The notes under the pieces were generated by a model. The model worked only from the letters and a program-made list of their open reading frames with translations. It searched no databases and was not told the origin of the DNA. A stretch of DNA of 64,000 nt, taken from assembly GCA_905250125.1 (NCBI GenBank), contig CAJNOL010000630.1, positions 53,229-117,228 of the forward strand, in the 5' to 3' direction. Below, one piece after another: positions 1-11,819 of this stretch (its first letter is position 1; each line of letters opens with the position of its first letter). Source of the DNA: Rotaria sordida (Eukaryota > Rotifera > Eurotatoria > Philodinida > Philodinidae). The translations under genes were made by a program, and so were the position numbers.

Positions 1-380
1 TGTTATTATAAGAATATTCTTAAGGCATGCAAACTTATTCATAAAAGGCTTAAAAGAAAAATATCTTGCGGCTAATGTATCCTATAGTATGACATGAGCC
101 TTTTTTTTTGTCCTACCGATTTATTTACTTAAGAAAGTTACAATACTATTTAAGATAATAGTTGTTTTTATGCAAATCGAAAACGCATGACTGTCCATAC
201 GAGGAATAAATTAAGAATTAGAAGATTAAATATACTATTTCGTACATTATTAAGACGTTTTAAAATCAACATACATGCACATGCTGTTACTTCCTTTATA
301 TTCTACCCTTAGTTTCACTAGCAATCAAAACTCGCTTTTACTGCAAATTTTGCGTACACGGACCAACATATTCGAATTTT

Positions 381-700
381 GATGTGTCATATGTCCACAC
401 TTCAAAATTCTAGTAGTATTGATTTTTCTTTTTTTCGTCATGGTTAGATTGTACTCGGCGAGTTATACAAGAAAAAAAAACAAAATCATAAATATTCAAA
501 AGAGATTTTACAAAAAAAGTTCAAAATACTATTATTGTTAAATATAAGAGTAATAGATACAAAATTCTGACTGCTCTGAAGTTGCTTTTGAATATGCGTC
601 AATGTGTTTTTTTTTCATGTAAATTACCGAGCGCTATCCAACCATGACGAGAAAACAAAAAATTAATATTGCTGTAATGTCGAAGGTGTAAACACATAAC
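381..700. repeat. Foldback element, copy 1 of the CGTCATGGTTGGAT family
   Basis: The left arm (about 381-470) and the reverse complement of the right arm (about 612-700) align over roughly 85 bases, sharing the block CGTCATGGTTRGAT and flanking T-rich tracts. The same core occurs in both arms of the larger element at 4415-5608, so these are two members of one dispersed inverted-repeat family. No transposase frame is visible; this looks like a non-autonomous MITE-like element. Confidence 0.6.
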
Positions 701-829
701 GTAGACTGTAAGTAAAGTGTTGGACAACATTTTTCATACAATTTTTGCTAATAGTACAGTTATTGTCTGTAGTATATCGATACAAAAATTTAACTCAGAA
801 AGTTGAATCGTACACAAACTGAACTTATA

Positions 830-1300
830 ACAGTCTGAGGTAGCCACTTTTTTGTATGATTTTAAAATCAAATTATTTTTCTTTGACCGTGTTTAGAAAA
901 AAAAACAGAATCAATATGAATGAATAGAAGAAAACACGGACTATATTTCGACAATTGAATATCTCCGTATTTATGTGAAGAAATTGTTTTTTAACTACGG
1001 TATTAGATTATTTTCGAAGATTATCGCTAGTTTAAGAACCTTCTCCCAATGATTTAATATGATAGTTAAAAAAAAATTTCTTCACGCATAAATACAGAGA
1101 TAAAGAGTTGACATATGTATCATGTCATATTTTATCTTGGAAAAGTTTCAATTGTCAAAATATGGTCCATGTTTACTTCTATTCGTTCATATGGATTCTG
1201 TTTTTTCTTTCCAAATATTTTCAGAGAAAAATAATTTGGTTTGAAAATCGTACGAAAAACTTTTGTACAGCACTGTACCTTGAAATTTGAATATCTCGGT
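830..1300. repeat. Foldback element (imperfect inverted repeat)
   Basis: Arms of about 190 bases face each other around position 1050. Shared blocks include the run around 899-960 (AACAGAATCAATATGAATGA type) and its inverted partner around 1145-1215, plus the pair near 970-1010 and 1065-1100. Both arms carry small indels and substitutions, as expected for an old insertion. No coding capacity. Confidence 0.65.
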
Positions 1301-1873
1301 CGATGTACACTATGGACAGCTCATATTTAATACTCGTTAGTTTAGCAGTGAAAGCATTCATTTGATTCGAATATAATCAATCTCCTTAAGTTACAGTACA
1401 CGAACTTTGTATCTATGTTCCTGTATGTTTTTATATATTTTTTGTTGTTTTCATGAGAATAGAGATTCCGAGATTTGTAGCGTAAATACATGTAAATAAT
1501 CACTTGAAAGATTAGTGTAATTTTTGTAAGATTGTGTCTTTGTGAAAATATTTACACATTAATCGTTTCAGCTTGAGTAATCATGCATGGATTTTTATGT
1601 GTAGTAATTGATTGATTATTGCTCATTACTGTTTTCACTATATTCGATTTGTTACTATTGTTAACATAAAAAAAAAAATTTGATTACGAAAAAAAGAATT
1701 ATAATGACAAAATATTGATTGAATAAATAAGATTTTGGAAGATTTTTTTCTTTTTTTCTTTTGCTTATTTCCACACCAATAAAGTGTCATGTGCAGATTA
1801 ATTATTGCTATGTATGCTTTTTATTGAAAAAGAAAATCTTTTTTTTATTTTTTTATTTTTTCTTCTAATTTAG

Positions 1874-4800
1874 ACAAACATCCTTATTGGAATAATGTTC
1901 CAACAGGACGTACAAGTATTGAAGATCCTCCACAACTTGAATATGATGAACATCATATTGATTTAATAGCTGATCAAGGTAAATAATAATTCTTTTTTTC
2001 TTTCAAATCTATAAAAATAAATTAATATATCTTTAAAATAAATCTTATCTCTCATATTTTTTGTAAAGAACTCGATGATTATGAATTAGACTACGGTAAG
2101 AATAAAAAATGGTTTATTTTAAATTAGATTAACTAATAGCTAATGCTTTTACATGGGCATATAAATATATAATATTAAATTCTTTTTTTGTTTTCTGTTT
2201 TAATTCTAATGCTTTTACTAATATTGGTTTATGCTCAATTTTTCTCTTAGGTGGTACCGATATACGGCAACAACTCGGTTTTGATGATCAACAAAATGAT
2301 TTGAATTTTGGTGACGATGAGAATATCGGTGGTGGTAAATAACGCTTTTGAATTTACTGACCTTATTCTTTTTATTTTTGATTATTTGATAATATAATTT
2401 ATTGTTTTGACATTTAGATCTATATGGTAATGGAACAGCATCGAATTCAAATAAAAGTCGAGGATTAATCAAAGGAACTATAACATCAGATGGTATTATT
2501 GATGATGATTTTGAATCGGAATTAGGAGGAAATGAACCAACAGTGAGTAAAATTTTTTCTTTTATTGTTTTAAAATGACACGAATGCTTAAGATATTGAT
2601 TTGGTTCACAAAATATTTCTAGCTATTTGATTGGTGAAATATGGCGATTTTTCTTAATAAGAAATTTATACAAAATTGTTAGGATTGAATTTTCATTGGA
2701 TTCTCACTTGCTTAGTATTAATTCAGAACGAACATTCTTTTCTGCTTCGCTTCATATGACAATTATTATTTCTTCATTCAAAAAGTCCTAAATTGCACAC
2801 ATTATAGTCAGGACATTTTTTTTGGACTAGTTTTGAGTGTATTTCATGAGACTAATCTGACTTTTGACCAAAACCAATGGTATATTTGAAACCAGCACGA
2901 AAATCTAAATCAATCAATATACTTTTCAAAATTTTAAGAATAATTTTATTTTCTTCAAAAAATTCAGTTAAAGTCTCCCTTAGGATCACCACGCATTGTC
3001 TATCCACAAATTTTAAACAACTACAGTGGCGTCTGACATCCAAAAACTCTAGATATCAGAAAGCGTCACGAGAGATGACAGACATGCAGCACAATTTTTT
3101 TTCATGGGTATTCAAATATGCGTGTGGCTGTGACTTTAGAGAGGGCCGAAACCTACACTCATACGATTCAGATAGTTTCTTGAGTGTAGTTACACTTTTG
3201 ATAGTTTCAGTAGTTCAGGACTCACGGAATTTGGTCACTATTGTCTATTAGAGTTAGGTGAAAAAAATGAAATTAGTTGAAAGACTGTTTTTTATTGATT
3301 AACCTATTGTTCTGTTAAATTTTTTTAACTCTTGAGATTTACAGAATTTGTTTTTTACAGTCAGACTGGTGTTTCTATTAGATTCATTTCTTGATGTAAG
3401 CGTGAGCGAGATCTCGACTGAATTTTTCGACGAAAATAAAATTACTCTTAAAATTTTCAGAAAGTATATCGATTGACTCAGGTTTTCGTGCTGATTTCAA
3501 ATATACCATTGATTTTGATCAAAATTCAGATTAGTCTGATGAAATACACTCAAAACTAGTCTAAAAAGTGCTCTAAACGTAATGTATACACTTTAAGACT
3601 TCGAATGAAGTAATAGTAGTTGTTATGTGAAACGAGGCAGGAAGAAAATGTTCGTTGTGGGCTAATACTAAGCAAGTGAGGGTTCAATGAAAGTTCAATT
3701 GTAACAATTTTGCGTAAATTTATTACTAAAAGAGTCGCCATACTTCACCAATAAAGTAACTGAAAATATTCTTTGAGTCAAACCAACATCTTATGCGCAC
3801 CTATCCTTTAATCAATATTTATTTTTATATAAAGGAATTACATGATACAGAAGATGTTGATTATCAATTAATGACAAAAATAGCTGAATATGGAATTATT
3901 GAATGTTGTGGTGATGATAAATTTGGTCGTAAAACAATTGTTTTTTCAGCATGTCGTTTACCGAATCAAGAATTGATTAAAAACAGTGAATTTAAAACAG
4001 TTATTAAATTTCGTGAATGCTTATTCAAGTAAAAACAAAATGTTTATTCTCAACAACAAAAAAAAGAACATTTATTTTACTTTTTTCTTTTTAAATAAGA
4101 TATTTTTTACAAGCATTTGATCAATATGTTGATATGGATTATGTTCTGATATATTTTCATTATGGATTACGTTCATATAATCGACCATCATATGGATGGT
4201 TAATGAAATCTTATCTTAAAATTGATCGAAAGTAAGATTTTGTTTTTTTTCAATATGAAATAAGAATTCTTTAAGTGATCGTTTATTTTTATTTTAGATA
4301 CAAGAAAAATTTAAAAGCACTTTATGTAGTACATCCAACCAAATGGGTTAAATTTCTTTGGCCAGTTCTTCGTTCATTAATAAGGTAGAAAATTCTTATC
4401 TTATCTTTTGTTATAAAGTGACAGCATTTCGAAATTTGAGAGAAAAAAGAAAAATTTGACGTTTTTCGTCATGGTTGGATGGAGCTTGTCGAGTTATCTA
4501 TAAAAATGTCGTTTTTGGTATATTTTTGGATTGAAAATTGAAATACATCAAGAACATTAAGCCTTGGTAATCTCAATATTTATCTGAAGTTAAAGATTTT
4601 GATCATCAGAACTTTAGTTTCAAATGAAACGAATATCATAGATATTCAGAAGCAGCAGAAAAATCTGAACCGAATAGTACACTCAATATTTAAAACAAAT
4701 TTTCGTCAAATTTCGACCTTTGAGGAAGCACTGGTTCGAGTATTCGAAAAGAATGGTGACGGGTTGTAAGCATCGAAACGAAGAAATGGGTTTTCTCAAC

Positions 4801-7417
4801 AATGAAACAATATTTTTCGAAAAGCATGCATATTTTTTTTTCCAATCATATGACGAGTGAAACCAAAAAACTTGGATAAATATTGACACTACCGAGACTT
4901 GATGCTTTTGGTTAGAGTCCTGCGAAGTCAAATTTTTTTGACTAGCATATAAATTTCTTTTAACACTATTTGTTAATGAGAACATCTCTCTGATGTTTTG
5001 TTTTTCTTGAAGTTTATTTATAAATCAATAGTATTTGTCTTCATTACTTAACATATGAAGAGTAAACTTGTTATTATTGTAAAAGTACAAATACTTCTCT
5101 AGCGTAAATCCGAAATTGACTCCAAAAAAAAAATTCTACACGATTATTCCGAGTCGAAATCGAGTTTCGGAGTTCGATACAGGACTCTACTTTTAGTATA
5201 TTTCAACTTTTATAGGCCTTTCTAGTTCTGTTTAACCTGATTTACTAGAGATGGAATCAGTCTGAATTTTTCGCGACCGATACCAGTGCCGGTCTACTAT
5301 TCTATCTGTAGATACTGATATTTGATATAGTCAACTTTCAACACAGTTTCATGACATATTCTTTATGAGATACTAAGAACAAAAAAATTAATAAAACACA
5401 CCGGTAATGACTGGTCTACAGTAATGATCAGTCTGAAATCTGTGTCGGTACTGGTAGCATCTTTGCTGAGTTTCATTACAAAGAACATTGTTTGAATATG
5501 GCAAAGACGGTATATTCAAAGTTAACTCCACGAACCCTATCCAACCATGATTAAAAAAAAACGCTAAAAAACCCTTTTTGCTTAAAATGTCGCATTGTCG
5601 GCAGCTCATCTAATTCGTTTGTTTTTTTCTCAATTTGAAGTGCAAAATTCTCACGTAAAGTGACTTATATAAATCATCTTAGTGAACTTGAAGAGTATGT
5701 TCATCTTGAAAATATTCGAATACCTGTTGAAGTAAAAAAGTAAGCAAAAAAAAACGAAGCAATAATTTTACCATTTATGAATTCTTAAATCTTTAATGAA
5801 TATAGTTTTGATCCTGTTATTCGTTTGGAATTACCAAAAAATCAAATGCGACTAACAACAAAATTTCATGTTTCACTTCAATTGTAATTTGATTAAATCG
5901 AGAAATTTTCAATAATTAAAATTAAATTAAATTCAGTATTCTAGATAATGAACCAGGTGAAACTATACCAATTGTTGTTCGACAAACGATTGATTATATT
6001 AAAGATTGTGGTCAATAAATTTCATTCTTTTTCTCTTAATGAAATATTTTATTATTATTCTTATTTTTTTTTCTATAGGACTCAATGAACCAGGAATTTT
6101 TCGACGAGCTGCAGTTGTTTCATTGATTAAAGAAGTACAACAAAAATATAATGAAGGTTTGATAATAATATTCTTTGATTCAACATTATTTTCAATGATT
6201 ACTATGATGATTAGGACAACCAGTTATATTTGAACAGTATGGTGATGTTCATTTGGCAGCATGTGTTTTAAAAACATTCTTACGAGATTTATCTGAACCA
6301 TTAATGACATATCGTTTATATAATGAACTTCTTGGTCTCTCAGGTAGTGAGTATGTCATTATTTTATTTTCGTCCATCTTCGTTGTGGTGTGCAAAGTTC
6401 TTAGTTGGCCACATCTTCTTGGTTTCTTTTTCTGCTTCAATGCGGTACACATTGTATTATTTAATTAATATTGCACTTTTCTTAATTTTGCTTTAGCTAA
6501 TAATTAAAAACACACAAAAAAGAGAAAGTCAAACTGACATTATTTTTAGTTTAACTATATAGCTTATTTAAAGATACTTTTTATGATAATGAAGATTTTT
6601 GTTTAGCACTTAAACGACCTGATCAAATTGATGTTATTCGAGATCTTATTATTGAAAAATTACCAACACAGAATTATAATGTTTTAAAATATCTGATTGA
6701 ATTTTTAAATTTGGTAAGATGAAAAAGATGATTTTTACATATGTTTGAACTAAGTCTTTCGTTATAATTCTAACGGTAAAGGAGTAAAATTACAGTAGAT
6801 TGTAAACAAAGGATCGATCAGTCATCTTACACTACCAGATTAATAGTTATCATAATGCAATGTGAAACTATCCATTTCAAGAAGACCTTTGCCTAAATCA
6901 TCTAAGATAAAATTTCCAAGATCTCAGAGTGGAGGACTATGAAACATTAGGGCTAGCAAAGCAATTTTTGCGCCAAATCGGCACGGAACTATTACCGGGC
7001 CATTTAGTAGCATGAGCTTCAGTTTAGTCGAAAAGTTGTGGTCGGTGTTCGAGCGGTCTTGCAAAAAAAAAAGAAAGAAAGGAAAAATTTCGAAAGGTGA
7101 AGCGCCGAAAAGAGATTGTTGAACAGAAAAATGTCGAATTAAAAAAAGAATAAGTTCATTTTCATTATAATGATCTAATAAAAACGTGTAGATATCCTTT
7201 TTAAATAGATGAATAGTAACTAAACTTTTTGTTTTCGATTCAGGTTGCTAATTATTCAAATACAAATTTGATGACAACCACGAATTTATCGATTGTTTTT
7301 GGACCTAATCTATCATGGTCTGAAGATGTTCAAATGAATTCATTGGCTAGTTATTCACTTATTAATACATTTACAGAAATTTTAATTGCACGTTATACAG
7401 AACTTTTTCTCAAATAA
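1874..7417 (+). CDS. ARHGAP1: Rho GTPase-activating protein 1-like (CRAL-TRIO + RhoGAP), 5' incomplete
   Basis: Stimulates GTP hydrolysis on Rho-family GTPases in the cytoplasm and at endomembranes. Fourteen exons read in one frame: 1874-1978, 2069-2095, 2251-2334, 2418-2542, 3835-4028, 4100-4231, 4298-4384, 5641-5739, 5806-5883, 5937-6010, 6079-6156, 6215-6350, 6563-6713, 7244-7417 (stop), about 514 codons. An acidic Gly/Asp-rich N-terminal part (about 1-113) is followed by a CRAL-TRIO/Sec14 (BCH-like) domain (about 114-284; motifs [15 protein letters not shown] and [10 protein letters not shown]) and a RhoGAP domain (about 310-514) with the arginine-finger motif GIFRRA and the late motif [10 protein letters not shown]. 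This domain order is that of p50RhoGAP/ARHGAP1 (human 439 residues). The ATG exon was not found; the visible start is a splice acceptor. Two long introns (2543-3834, 4385-5640) each hold a foldback element. ARHGAP8 is the alternative paralogue name. Confidence 0.88.
2631..3751. repeat. Foldback element in RhoGAP intron 4
   Basis: The ends are inverted copies (TTGGTGAAATATGGCGA at the left, its near reverse complement at 3735-3751). The arms of about 370 bases (2631-3000 and 3395-3751) align almost throughout, including the block TGTATTTCATSAGACTAATC. The open frames on both strands at about 2852-3251 are internal to this element and are not genes. The element fills most of the 1.29 kb intron. 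Confidence 0.8.
4415..5608. repeat. Foldback element in RhoGAP intron 7, copy 2 of the CGTCATGGTTGGAT family
   Basis: The left end (about 4417-4500) and the reverse complement of the right end (about 5520-5608) share GACAGCATTTCGAAATTTGAG-type sequence followed by a TCATGGTTGGATRG core. The core matches both arms of the element at 381-700. Near the right side (5240-5470) there are further short repeats containing ATCAGTCTGAA and CCGGTCTAC. It occupies nearly the whole 1.26 kb intron. Confidence 0.65.
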
Positions 7418-7862
7418 TCAAAATATTCTATTCGTTTTGAAAATATGTCTTCATTTGTTTTATTGTTTTGTCTTTCGCCTATCCTACATTCCAAGAACGA
7501 CAACAACAACAAAAAAAAAGAAAAACAAAACAAAAAAAAAAACAAAATAAAATTTATCTCATTTTAATTCATTTAATAAAGCCCACTAGAAAAACAAAAT
7601 TAAATATACATTCCTCTGTTTATGATTTTAAAATTGATTATTTTTTATGTGTGATATTCTTTTGTGTTATATATAATTTTAAGCTTAGTGTTTATTTGTT
7701 CGTTGCATAATAATTATAAATGCATCTAGCTATGAATATATGTATTAATATAACTGATCAATAATAACATCAAATCATTTTTCTTTTGTAGATTATATTA
7801 CATATGATTCAAATTTTAGTAGAATAGACCGTGAGACTTTAAAGTCTCAAATAATATAAGTC
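7418..7862. other. Intergenic, RhoGAP 3' end to carrier gene start
   Basis: Very A/T-rich with an A-rich tract around 7500-7555. No coding exon seen. Just before the downstream ATG there is a TTTTAG acceptor-like site near 7812-7819 that could receive a spliced leader or a 5' UTR exon. Confidence 0.4.
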
Positions 7863-10766
7863 ATGGCATCTGGAACAAAGCAAGATTTTGGGTAAGTTTA
7901 CTTTTTAATACAATAATGAATAATCAGAAAGTTTTTCGAGAAGATCTTTGTTCAATTTTGATCCGCTAGAGAGTGTTTTCGACGAGTCAAAAGCTATGGA
8001 TTAGGATGCTCTATTCAAATATGGGTTTAGTATCGAATTTAATTTTGAAAACTTGCGTATATAGAAAACCCAACTAGACTAACTTCCATAAAAGAATTCA
8101 CAAGTTTTGAACAATGTCTCTTTAAGATATGAAGCTTTCAAAAAATACACGCTACACACATTATCCATAGGCAGAAGTATATATCTTCAAAGTCTCACAT
8201 CTCAAAGAGACTACGTTGAAAACTTTTGAATTTTTTAATGAAAATTAGTCTAGTTGAGTTCACTATATGCGCAAAATTTTACAACAAACTTCGAAAATAC
8301 AAGTTTTTCGAAAACCTAGGGCCTCTAGAAAATGAAATATTAAAACTTCTATAGCTTAACCAAAACATTTTAAGGTTTTTATTAGAACACTATGTAATAT
8401 CTATATGCAAAACATTCTTGAAATCGGAAGGGGTACTTGAAAAGGTTCCCTCATTAGTTCAATATTACATTTATAGAGAAGTGTCCGCTCTATAAAACGA
8501 TCGACTCAGACAACTTTGCACATGTTCGAAAAGGAATTTTTAGGTTAAACAAAAACTTGTTGGTTCAACATTTTCAGGTTTTTCAAGAAGTTTTTCACTA
8601 GTTTTGAATCACAATAGACACAACATTTCTAAGCCCATATTCAAATTTTGGTCGTGTCCTATAATTTTTGATTTGTTTGAAATGGTTTCAAGGAGGCCAA
8701 AATAAACAAACATCTTGTCTAAAAACTTTTCGATTATCCGTTATTAATACAATTATGATTTCTAATAGATTATTACCGCGTATTATCAATGGTGGTATTG
8801 CCGGTATTGTTGGTGTGATATGTGTATTCCCGTTGGATCTAGTTAAAACTCGAATGCAAAATCAATCAAAAATTGTTGGTCAACCACAACTTTATAAAAA
8901 TGTGTACATAAATTAAAAATGATTTATTAATAAAAAGATATTTGATTTTACTGTTTTTATTTAGTTTTGATTGTGCGGTGAAAACATTTCGTAATGGTGG
9001 TTTTCGTGGAATGTATAGCGGTTAGTATTGTTTGTTGTTGTTTTTTGAATTATAAATATTTAATAAAAAATATCTGTTTAGGTTCTGCTGTCAATATTTT
9101 ATTAATAACACCAGAAAAAGCAATTAAACTTGTTGCTAATGATGCTTTTCGTTATGCATTAAAAACCAAGTCAATGAAAAGAAAATTTTAATAGGAATTA
9201 AATAAAATAAATTATATTTTCTTCTTTTTCTTTTTAAAGAGATGGATCACTTCCTATGCATCGACAAATTCTAGCTGGTGCTGGCGCTGGTACATGTCAA
9301 ATTGTTGTAACAACACCAATGGAATTACTTAAAATTCAAAGACAAATGGCAAAGTCAAAGGGTAAGAATATTCAAATTTATTTTATTTAATTTGTTTTTC
9401 TTCTTTTTTAGATTCAACTCATTCACCTAATGCTCGACAATTAGCAATACAGTTATATCGTGAAAAAGGTATTATTGGTTTATATAAAGGTGTTGGTGCA
9501 ACATTTACTCGTGATGTTTTTTTTTCAATGATGTATTTCCCTTTATTTGCTTATTTTAATGATAAAGTTAGTTGAAATGAAATTTTCTTTTGTTTAGTTT
9601 TTTTTAAAAATTTTTTATACATTAGGGAAAGACACCAGGCAGTAATAAAGTACCATTTTATCATTCATTTGCATCGGGCATCGTTGCTGGTGCTATTGGT
9701 GCGTTTCTAGCAACACCACTTGATGGTAAGACATCTTCTTTTTATAAAAGTTTTTTATTGATAAAAATTTTATATATGAATTGAAATGAGAGCCGGGATT
9801 AGAAAGTGTGTGAAATTAAATTTTTGCCTTGTTAGATTTTGATTATACATGTATTTATGCCTTTCTGTTGAATTTGTTGATTCTTTTATGTGGGAGACGG
9901 CTTTAACTGTCAAATACTCGTATCATTACTAGGATAAAATTTGAACCATTCGTCACATGCACTTCAAAGATTTTTGGTATTCTAATAAAAGAATTGCTCG
10001 CATGGAATAACAATGATATATGTCAAGTTTCGATGGTTGTTTTGAGTAAATAAATGACTCCTACTGGCTTCTTTTCCATAAAATCTGAAGAATTTTTGTC
10101 TGCGTGAAATATTGTCTTCTCTCTTATACTTTAGTGTTGATCGATATTGATCATTCTTAGACCCTAAGAAGATTAACTAAGTAATTAGAGTAAAAAAAAA
10201 AAACCATTGTTATTTTAATGCTTTTATGATGCACTATCTAATATCAAAATGAATGAATACAAAATTTTATATTGTTTAATTGTTACCATTTGTTTTTAAA
10301 TTGGTTTTAAATGATGTGATGATCATTATTCATCGTTTGATGTTATTCTATTGCACTCTCTTTTTATTAACATATGAATATGATTCTAACTTTTTAATTT
10401 TACATCAGACTTTTTTCAATAAGTTCTAATAAATTAAGATAAATTATGTTTATTTTGTCTATTGTTGAATTTCGTTTGTTTAGTTGTCAAAACTCGTTTA
10501 CAAACATTAGAACATAAAGATCGTTACTCAGGAATTGTTGATTGTACTGCGTAAGTGAATCGATTCGTTATTGTTCTAATATTTTTTTATTATATTTTTT
10601 TGTTTTTAGAAAAATCATGAAGGAAGAAGGTCTAAGTGCCTTTTTTAAAGGCTCACTTCTTCGTGTTATGGTTATTGCACCTTTATTTGGCATCGCACAA
10701 ATGGTTTATTATTTAGGTATTGCTGAAGCTCTGATGGGTCTTAAACCATTAGGTAGTGTGAGCTAA
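7863..10766 (+). CDS. SLC25A22: Mitochondrial glutamate carrier (SLC25A22/SLC25A18 type)
   Basis: Imports glutamate with H+ across the mitochondrial inner membrane. Nine exons: 7863-7891, 8769-8903, 8965-9020, 9082-9169, 9240-9361, 9412-9566, 9626-9725, 10484-10550, 10610-10766, giving 302 residues against about 320 in vertebrates. The three mitochondrial-carrier signatures are present: PLDLVKTR (31-38), PMELLKIQR (129-137) and PLDVVKTR (226-233). Glutamate-carrier-specific stretches such as [25 protein letters not shown] and [19 protein letters not shown] are clear. Start chosen at the only ATG that splices in frame to the first helix ([12 protein letters not shown]). Intron 1 (877 bases) and intron 7 (758 bases) are unusually long; intron 1 is filled by a TIR element. 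An AATAAA lies three bases after the stop (10770-10775). Confidence 0.93.
7926..8743. repeat. TIR/foldback element in carrier intron 1 (family shared with 60767-61395)
   Basis: The left arm from 7926 and the reverse complement of the right arm ending near 8743 align over more than 300 bases, starting with a GAAAGTTTTTCGAGAAGAT-like end and including an inner pair around 8045-8140 / 8185-8285. The terminal sequence (GAAAAGTTTTTAGACAA type) resembles the ends of the element at 60767-61395, down to the internal TCAAARGCTATGG block, so both belong to one family. No transposase frame remains. Confidence 0.7.
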
Positions 10767-11703
10767 TGCAATAAAAAAATGAATAACCATCTCTCAAAAA
10801 CCCAAGAAAACTCACAACCTTGATGAACTATATCTATATTTTGTTTTCCTCATTGAATTAATTTTTCTCCATTATATTTGTCACGTATATGAAAAGACAG
10901 TATTATTTATTGTCTACCTTTGTGATTGCATCTCGTAACCTCATCTAGCCTTTATGTGTAATATTTTTTTTTAGAAGACAAACTTTTACTTTTGTGTTAT
11001 TTTGAGAATGAATGTACGTGTCTTTCTTCTATTCTCCTTTTATATCCTATAAATGTTTTGTATTGTGTTTGATCTCTGCTTCAATAATGATTTCGGATTC
11101 TTCCTTTGTTTCTTCTTAGTATGATAAACAGTTTGATGACTATTAACAAATATATTTTAGATGTTAACATTAGTTTAGTTCAGATGAATGAAAGAAAGAG
11201 AAATGTATTTAATGATGATCTTAATAATAATTAAATATGAGATTTTATATTTTATTGAACAAAGAAAGATTTCTAAAGGATTGAATTTAAAAGTTCAATT
11301 AGTTTTGAAGAAGGAAACTATTATTTCAAAAGCATACATTCCGATGCGTGTTGGAGACTATTGTAGATGATCTCAATAGTTGAGATACTTTCAACTGAGA
11401 AAAACTTCAATAAATAACCTATACTTTGTTTTTTTTTACATGGCATGACAAATATGAATTCTTTTTACTTATTCTGCTTTATATTAGAATAGGGTAGATT
11501 TCCGTGTGTGTTCAAATATACCACTTCCTTTTAGTTAAAAGAAATATCAAAAATAGAAATGAAAAAACACACATTTCATAAAAAACAAACAAAAATATAA
11601 CCCATTGCAAAGTTGTTGTTTCTTTAATACATTGTATTTTAATGAGCAAAAAATAGTAGAAACAAAAAAAAATAAAGTTTGATATTTACGGCACTATGAA
11701 AAT
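10767..11703. other. Intergenic, 3' of carrier gene
   Basis: Probable 3' UTR and spacer. A 60-codon open frame at 11188-11370 has no recognisable features and no splice partners, and I do not treat it as a gene. Nothing else is visible. Confidence 0.4.
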
Positions 11704-11815
11704 CTAACAGCGTTCATATAATTGTTCCTGAAAATAACTAGTTGTCCATGTACCATAATCTTGAATTATTTCAACATCATCTTCATATTCAATTGATTCA
11801 TTCAGTTCATCTCTT
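11704..11815 (-). CDS. Orphan candidate terminal exon (hypothetical)
   Basis: On the minus strand an AAAG acceptor at about 11816-11819 is followed by an open stretch ending in TAG (11704-11706). It encodes about 36 residues beginning RDELNESIEYEDDVEIIQ and ending YFQEQLYERC. Codon use (GAA, GAT, CAA, ATT rich) matches the real exons of the window and not the flanking DNA. I found no upstream minus-strand exon with the same character in the next 3.5 kb, so this is either the last exon of a gene whose other exons I missed or a relic. The product is not recognised. Confidence 0.35.
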
Positions 11816-11819
11816 CTTT

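Larger units (their letters stand above)
1..1873. other. Gene-poor 5' flank
   Basis: No convincing coding exon was found here. The stretch precedes the first recognisable exon of the RhoGAP gene and should contain, or be part of, its first intron or promoter, but I could not identify the initiating ATG exon. It holds two inverted-repeat elements (listed separately) and many A/T homopolymers. The 60-codon open frame near 1108-1290 lies inside the second inverted repeat and has no coding character. Confidence 0.5.

Noticed and set aside
2852..3251. Overlapping open frames on both strands, up to 124 codons
   Set aside because: They lie inside a foldback element in a RhoGAP intron and have no motif or exon-like codon use.
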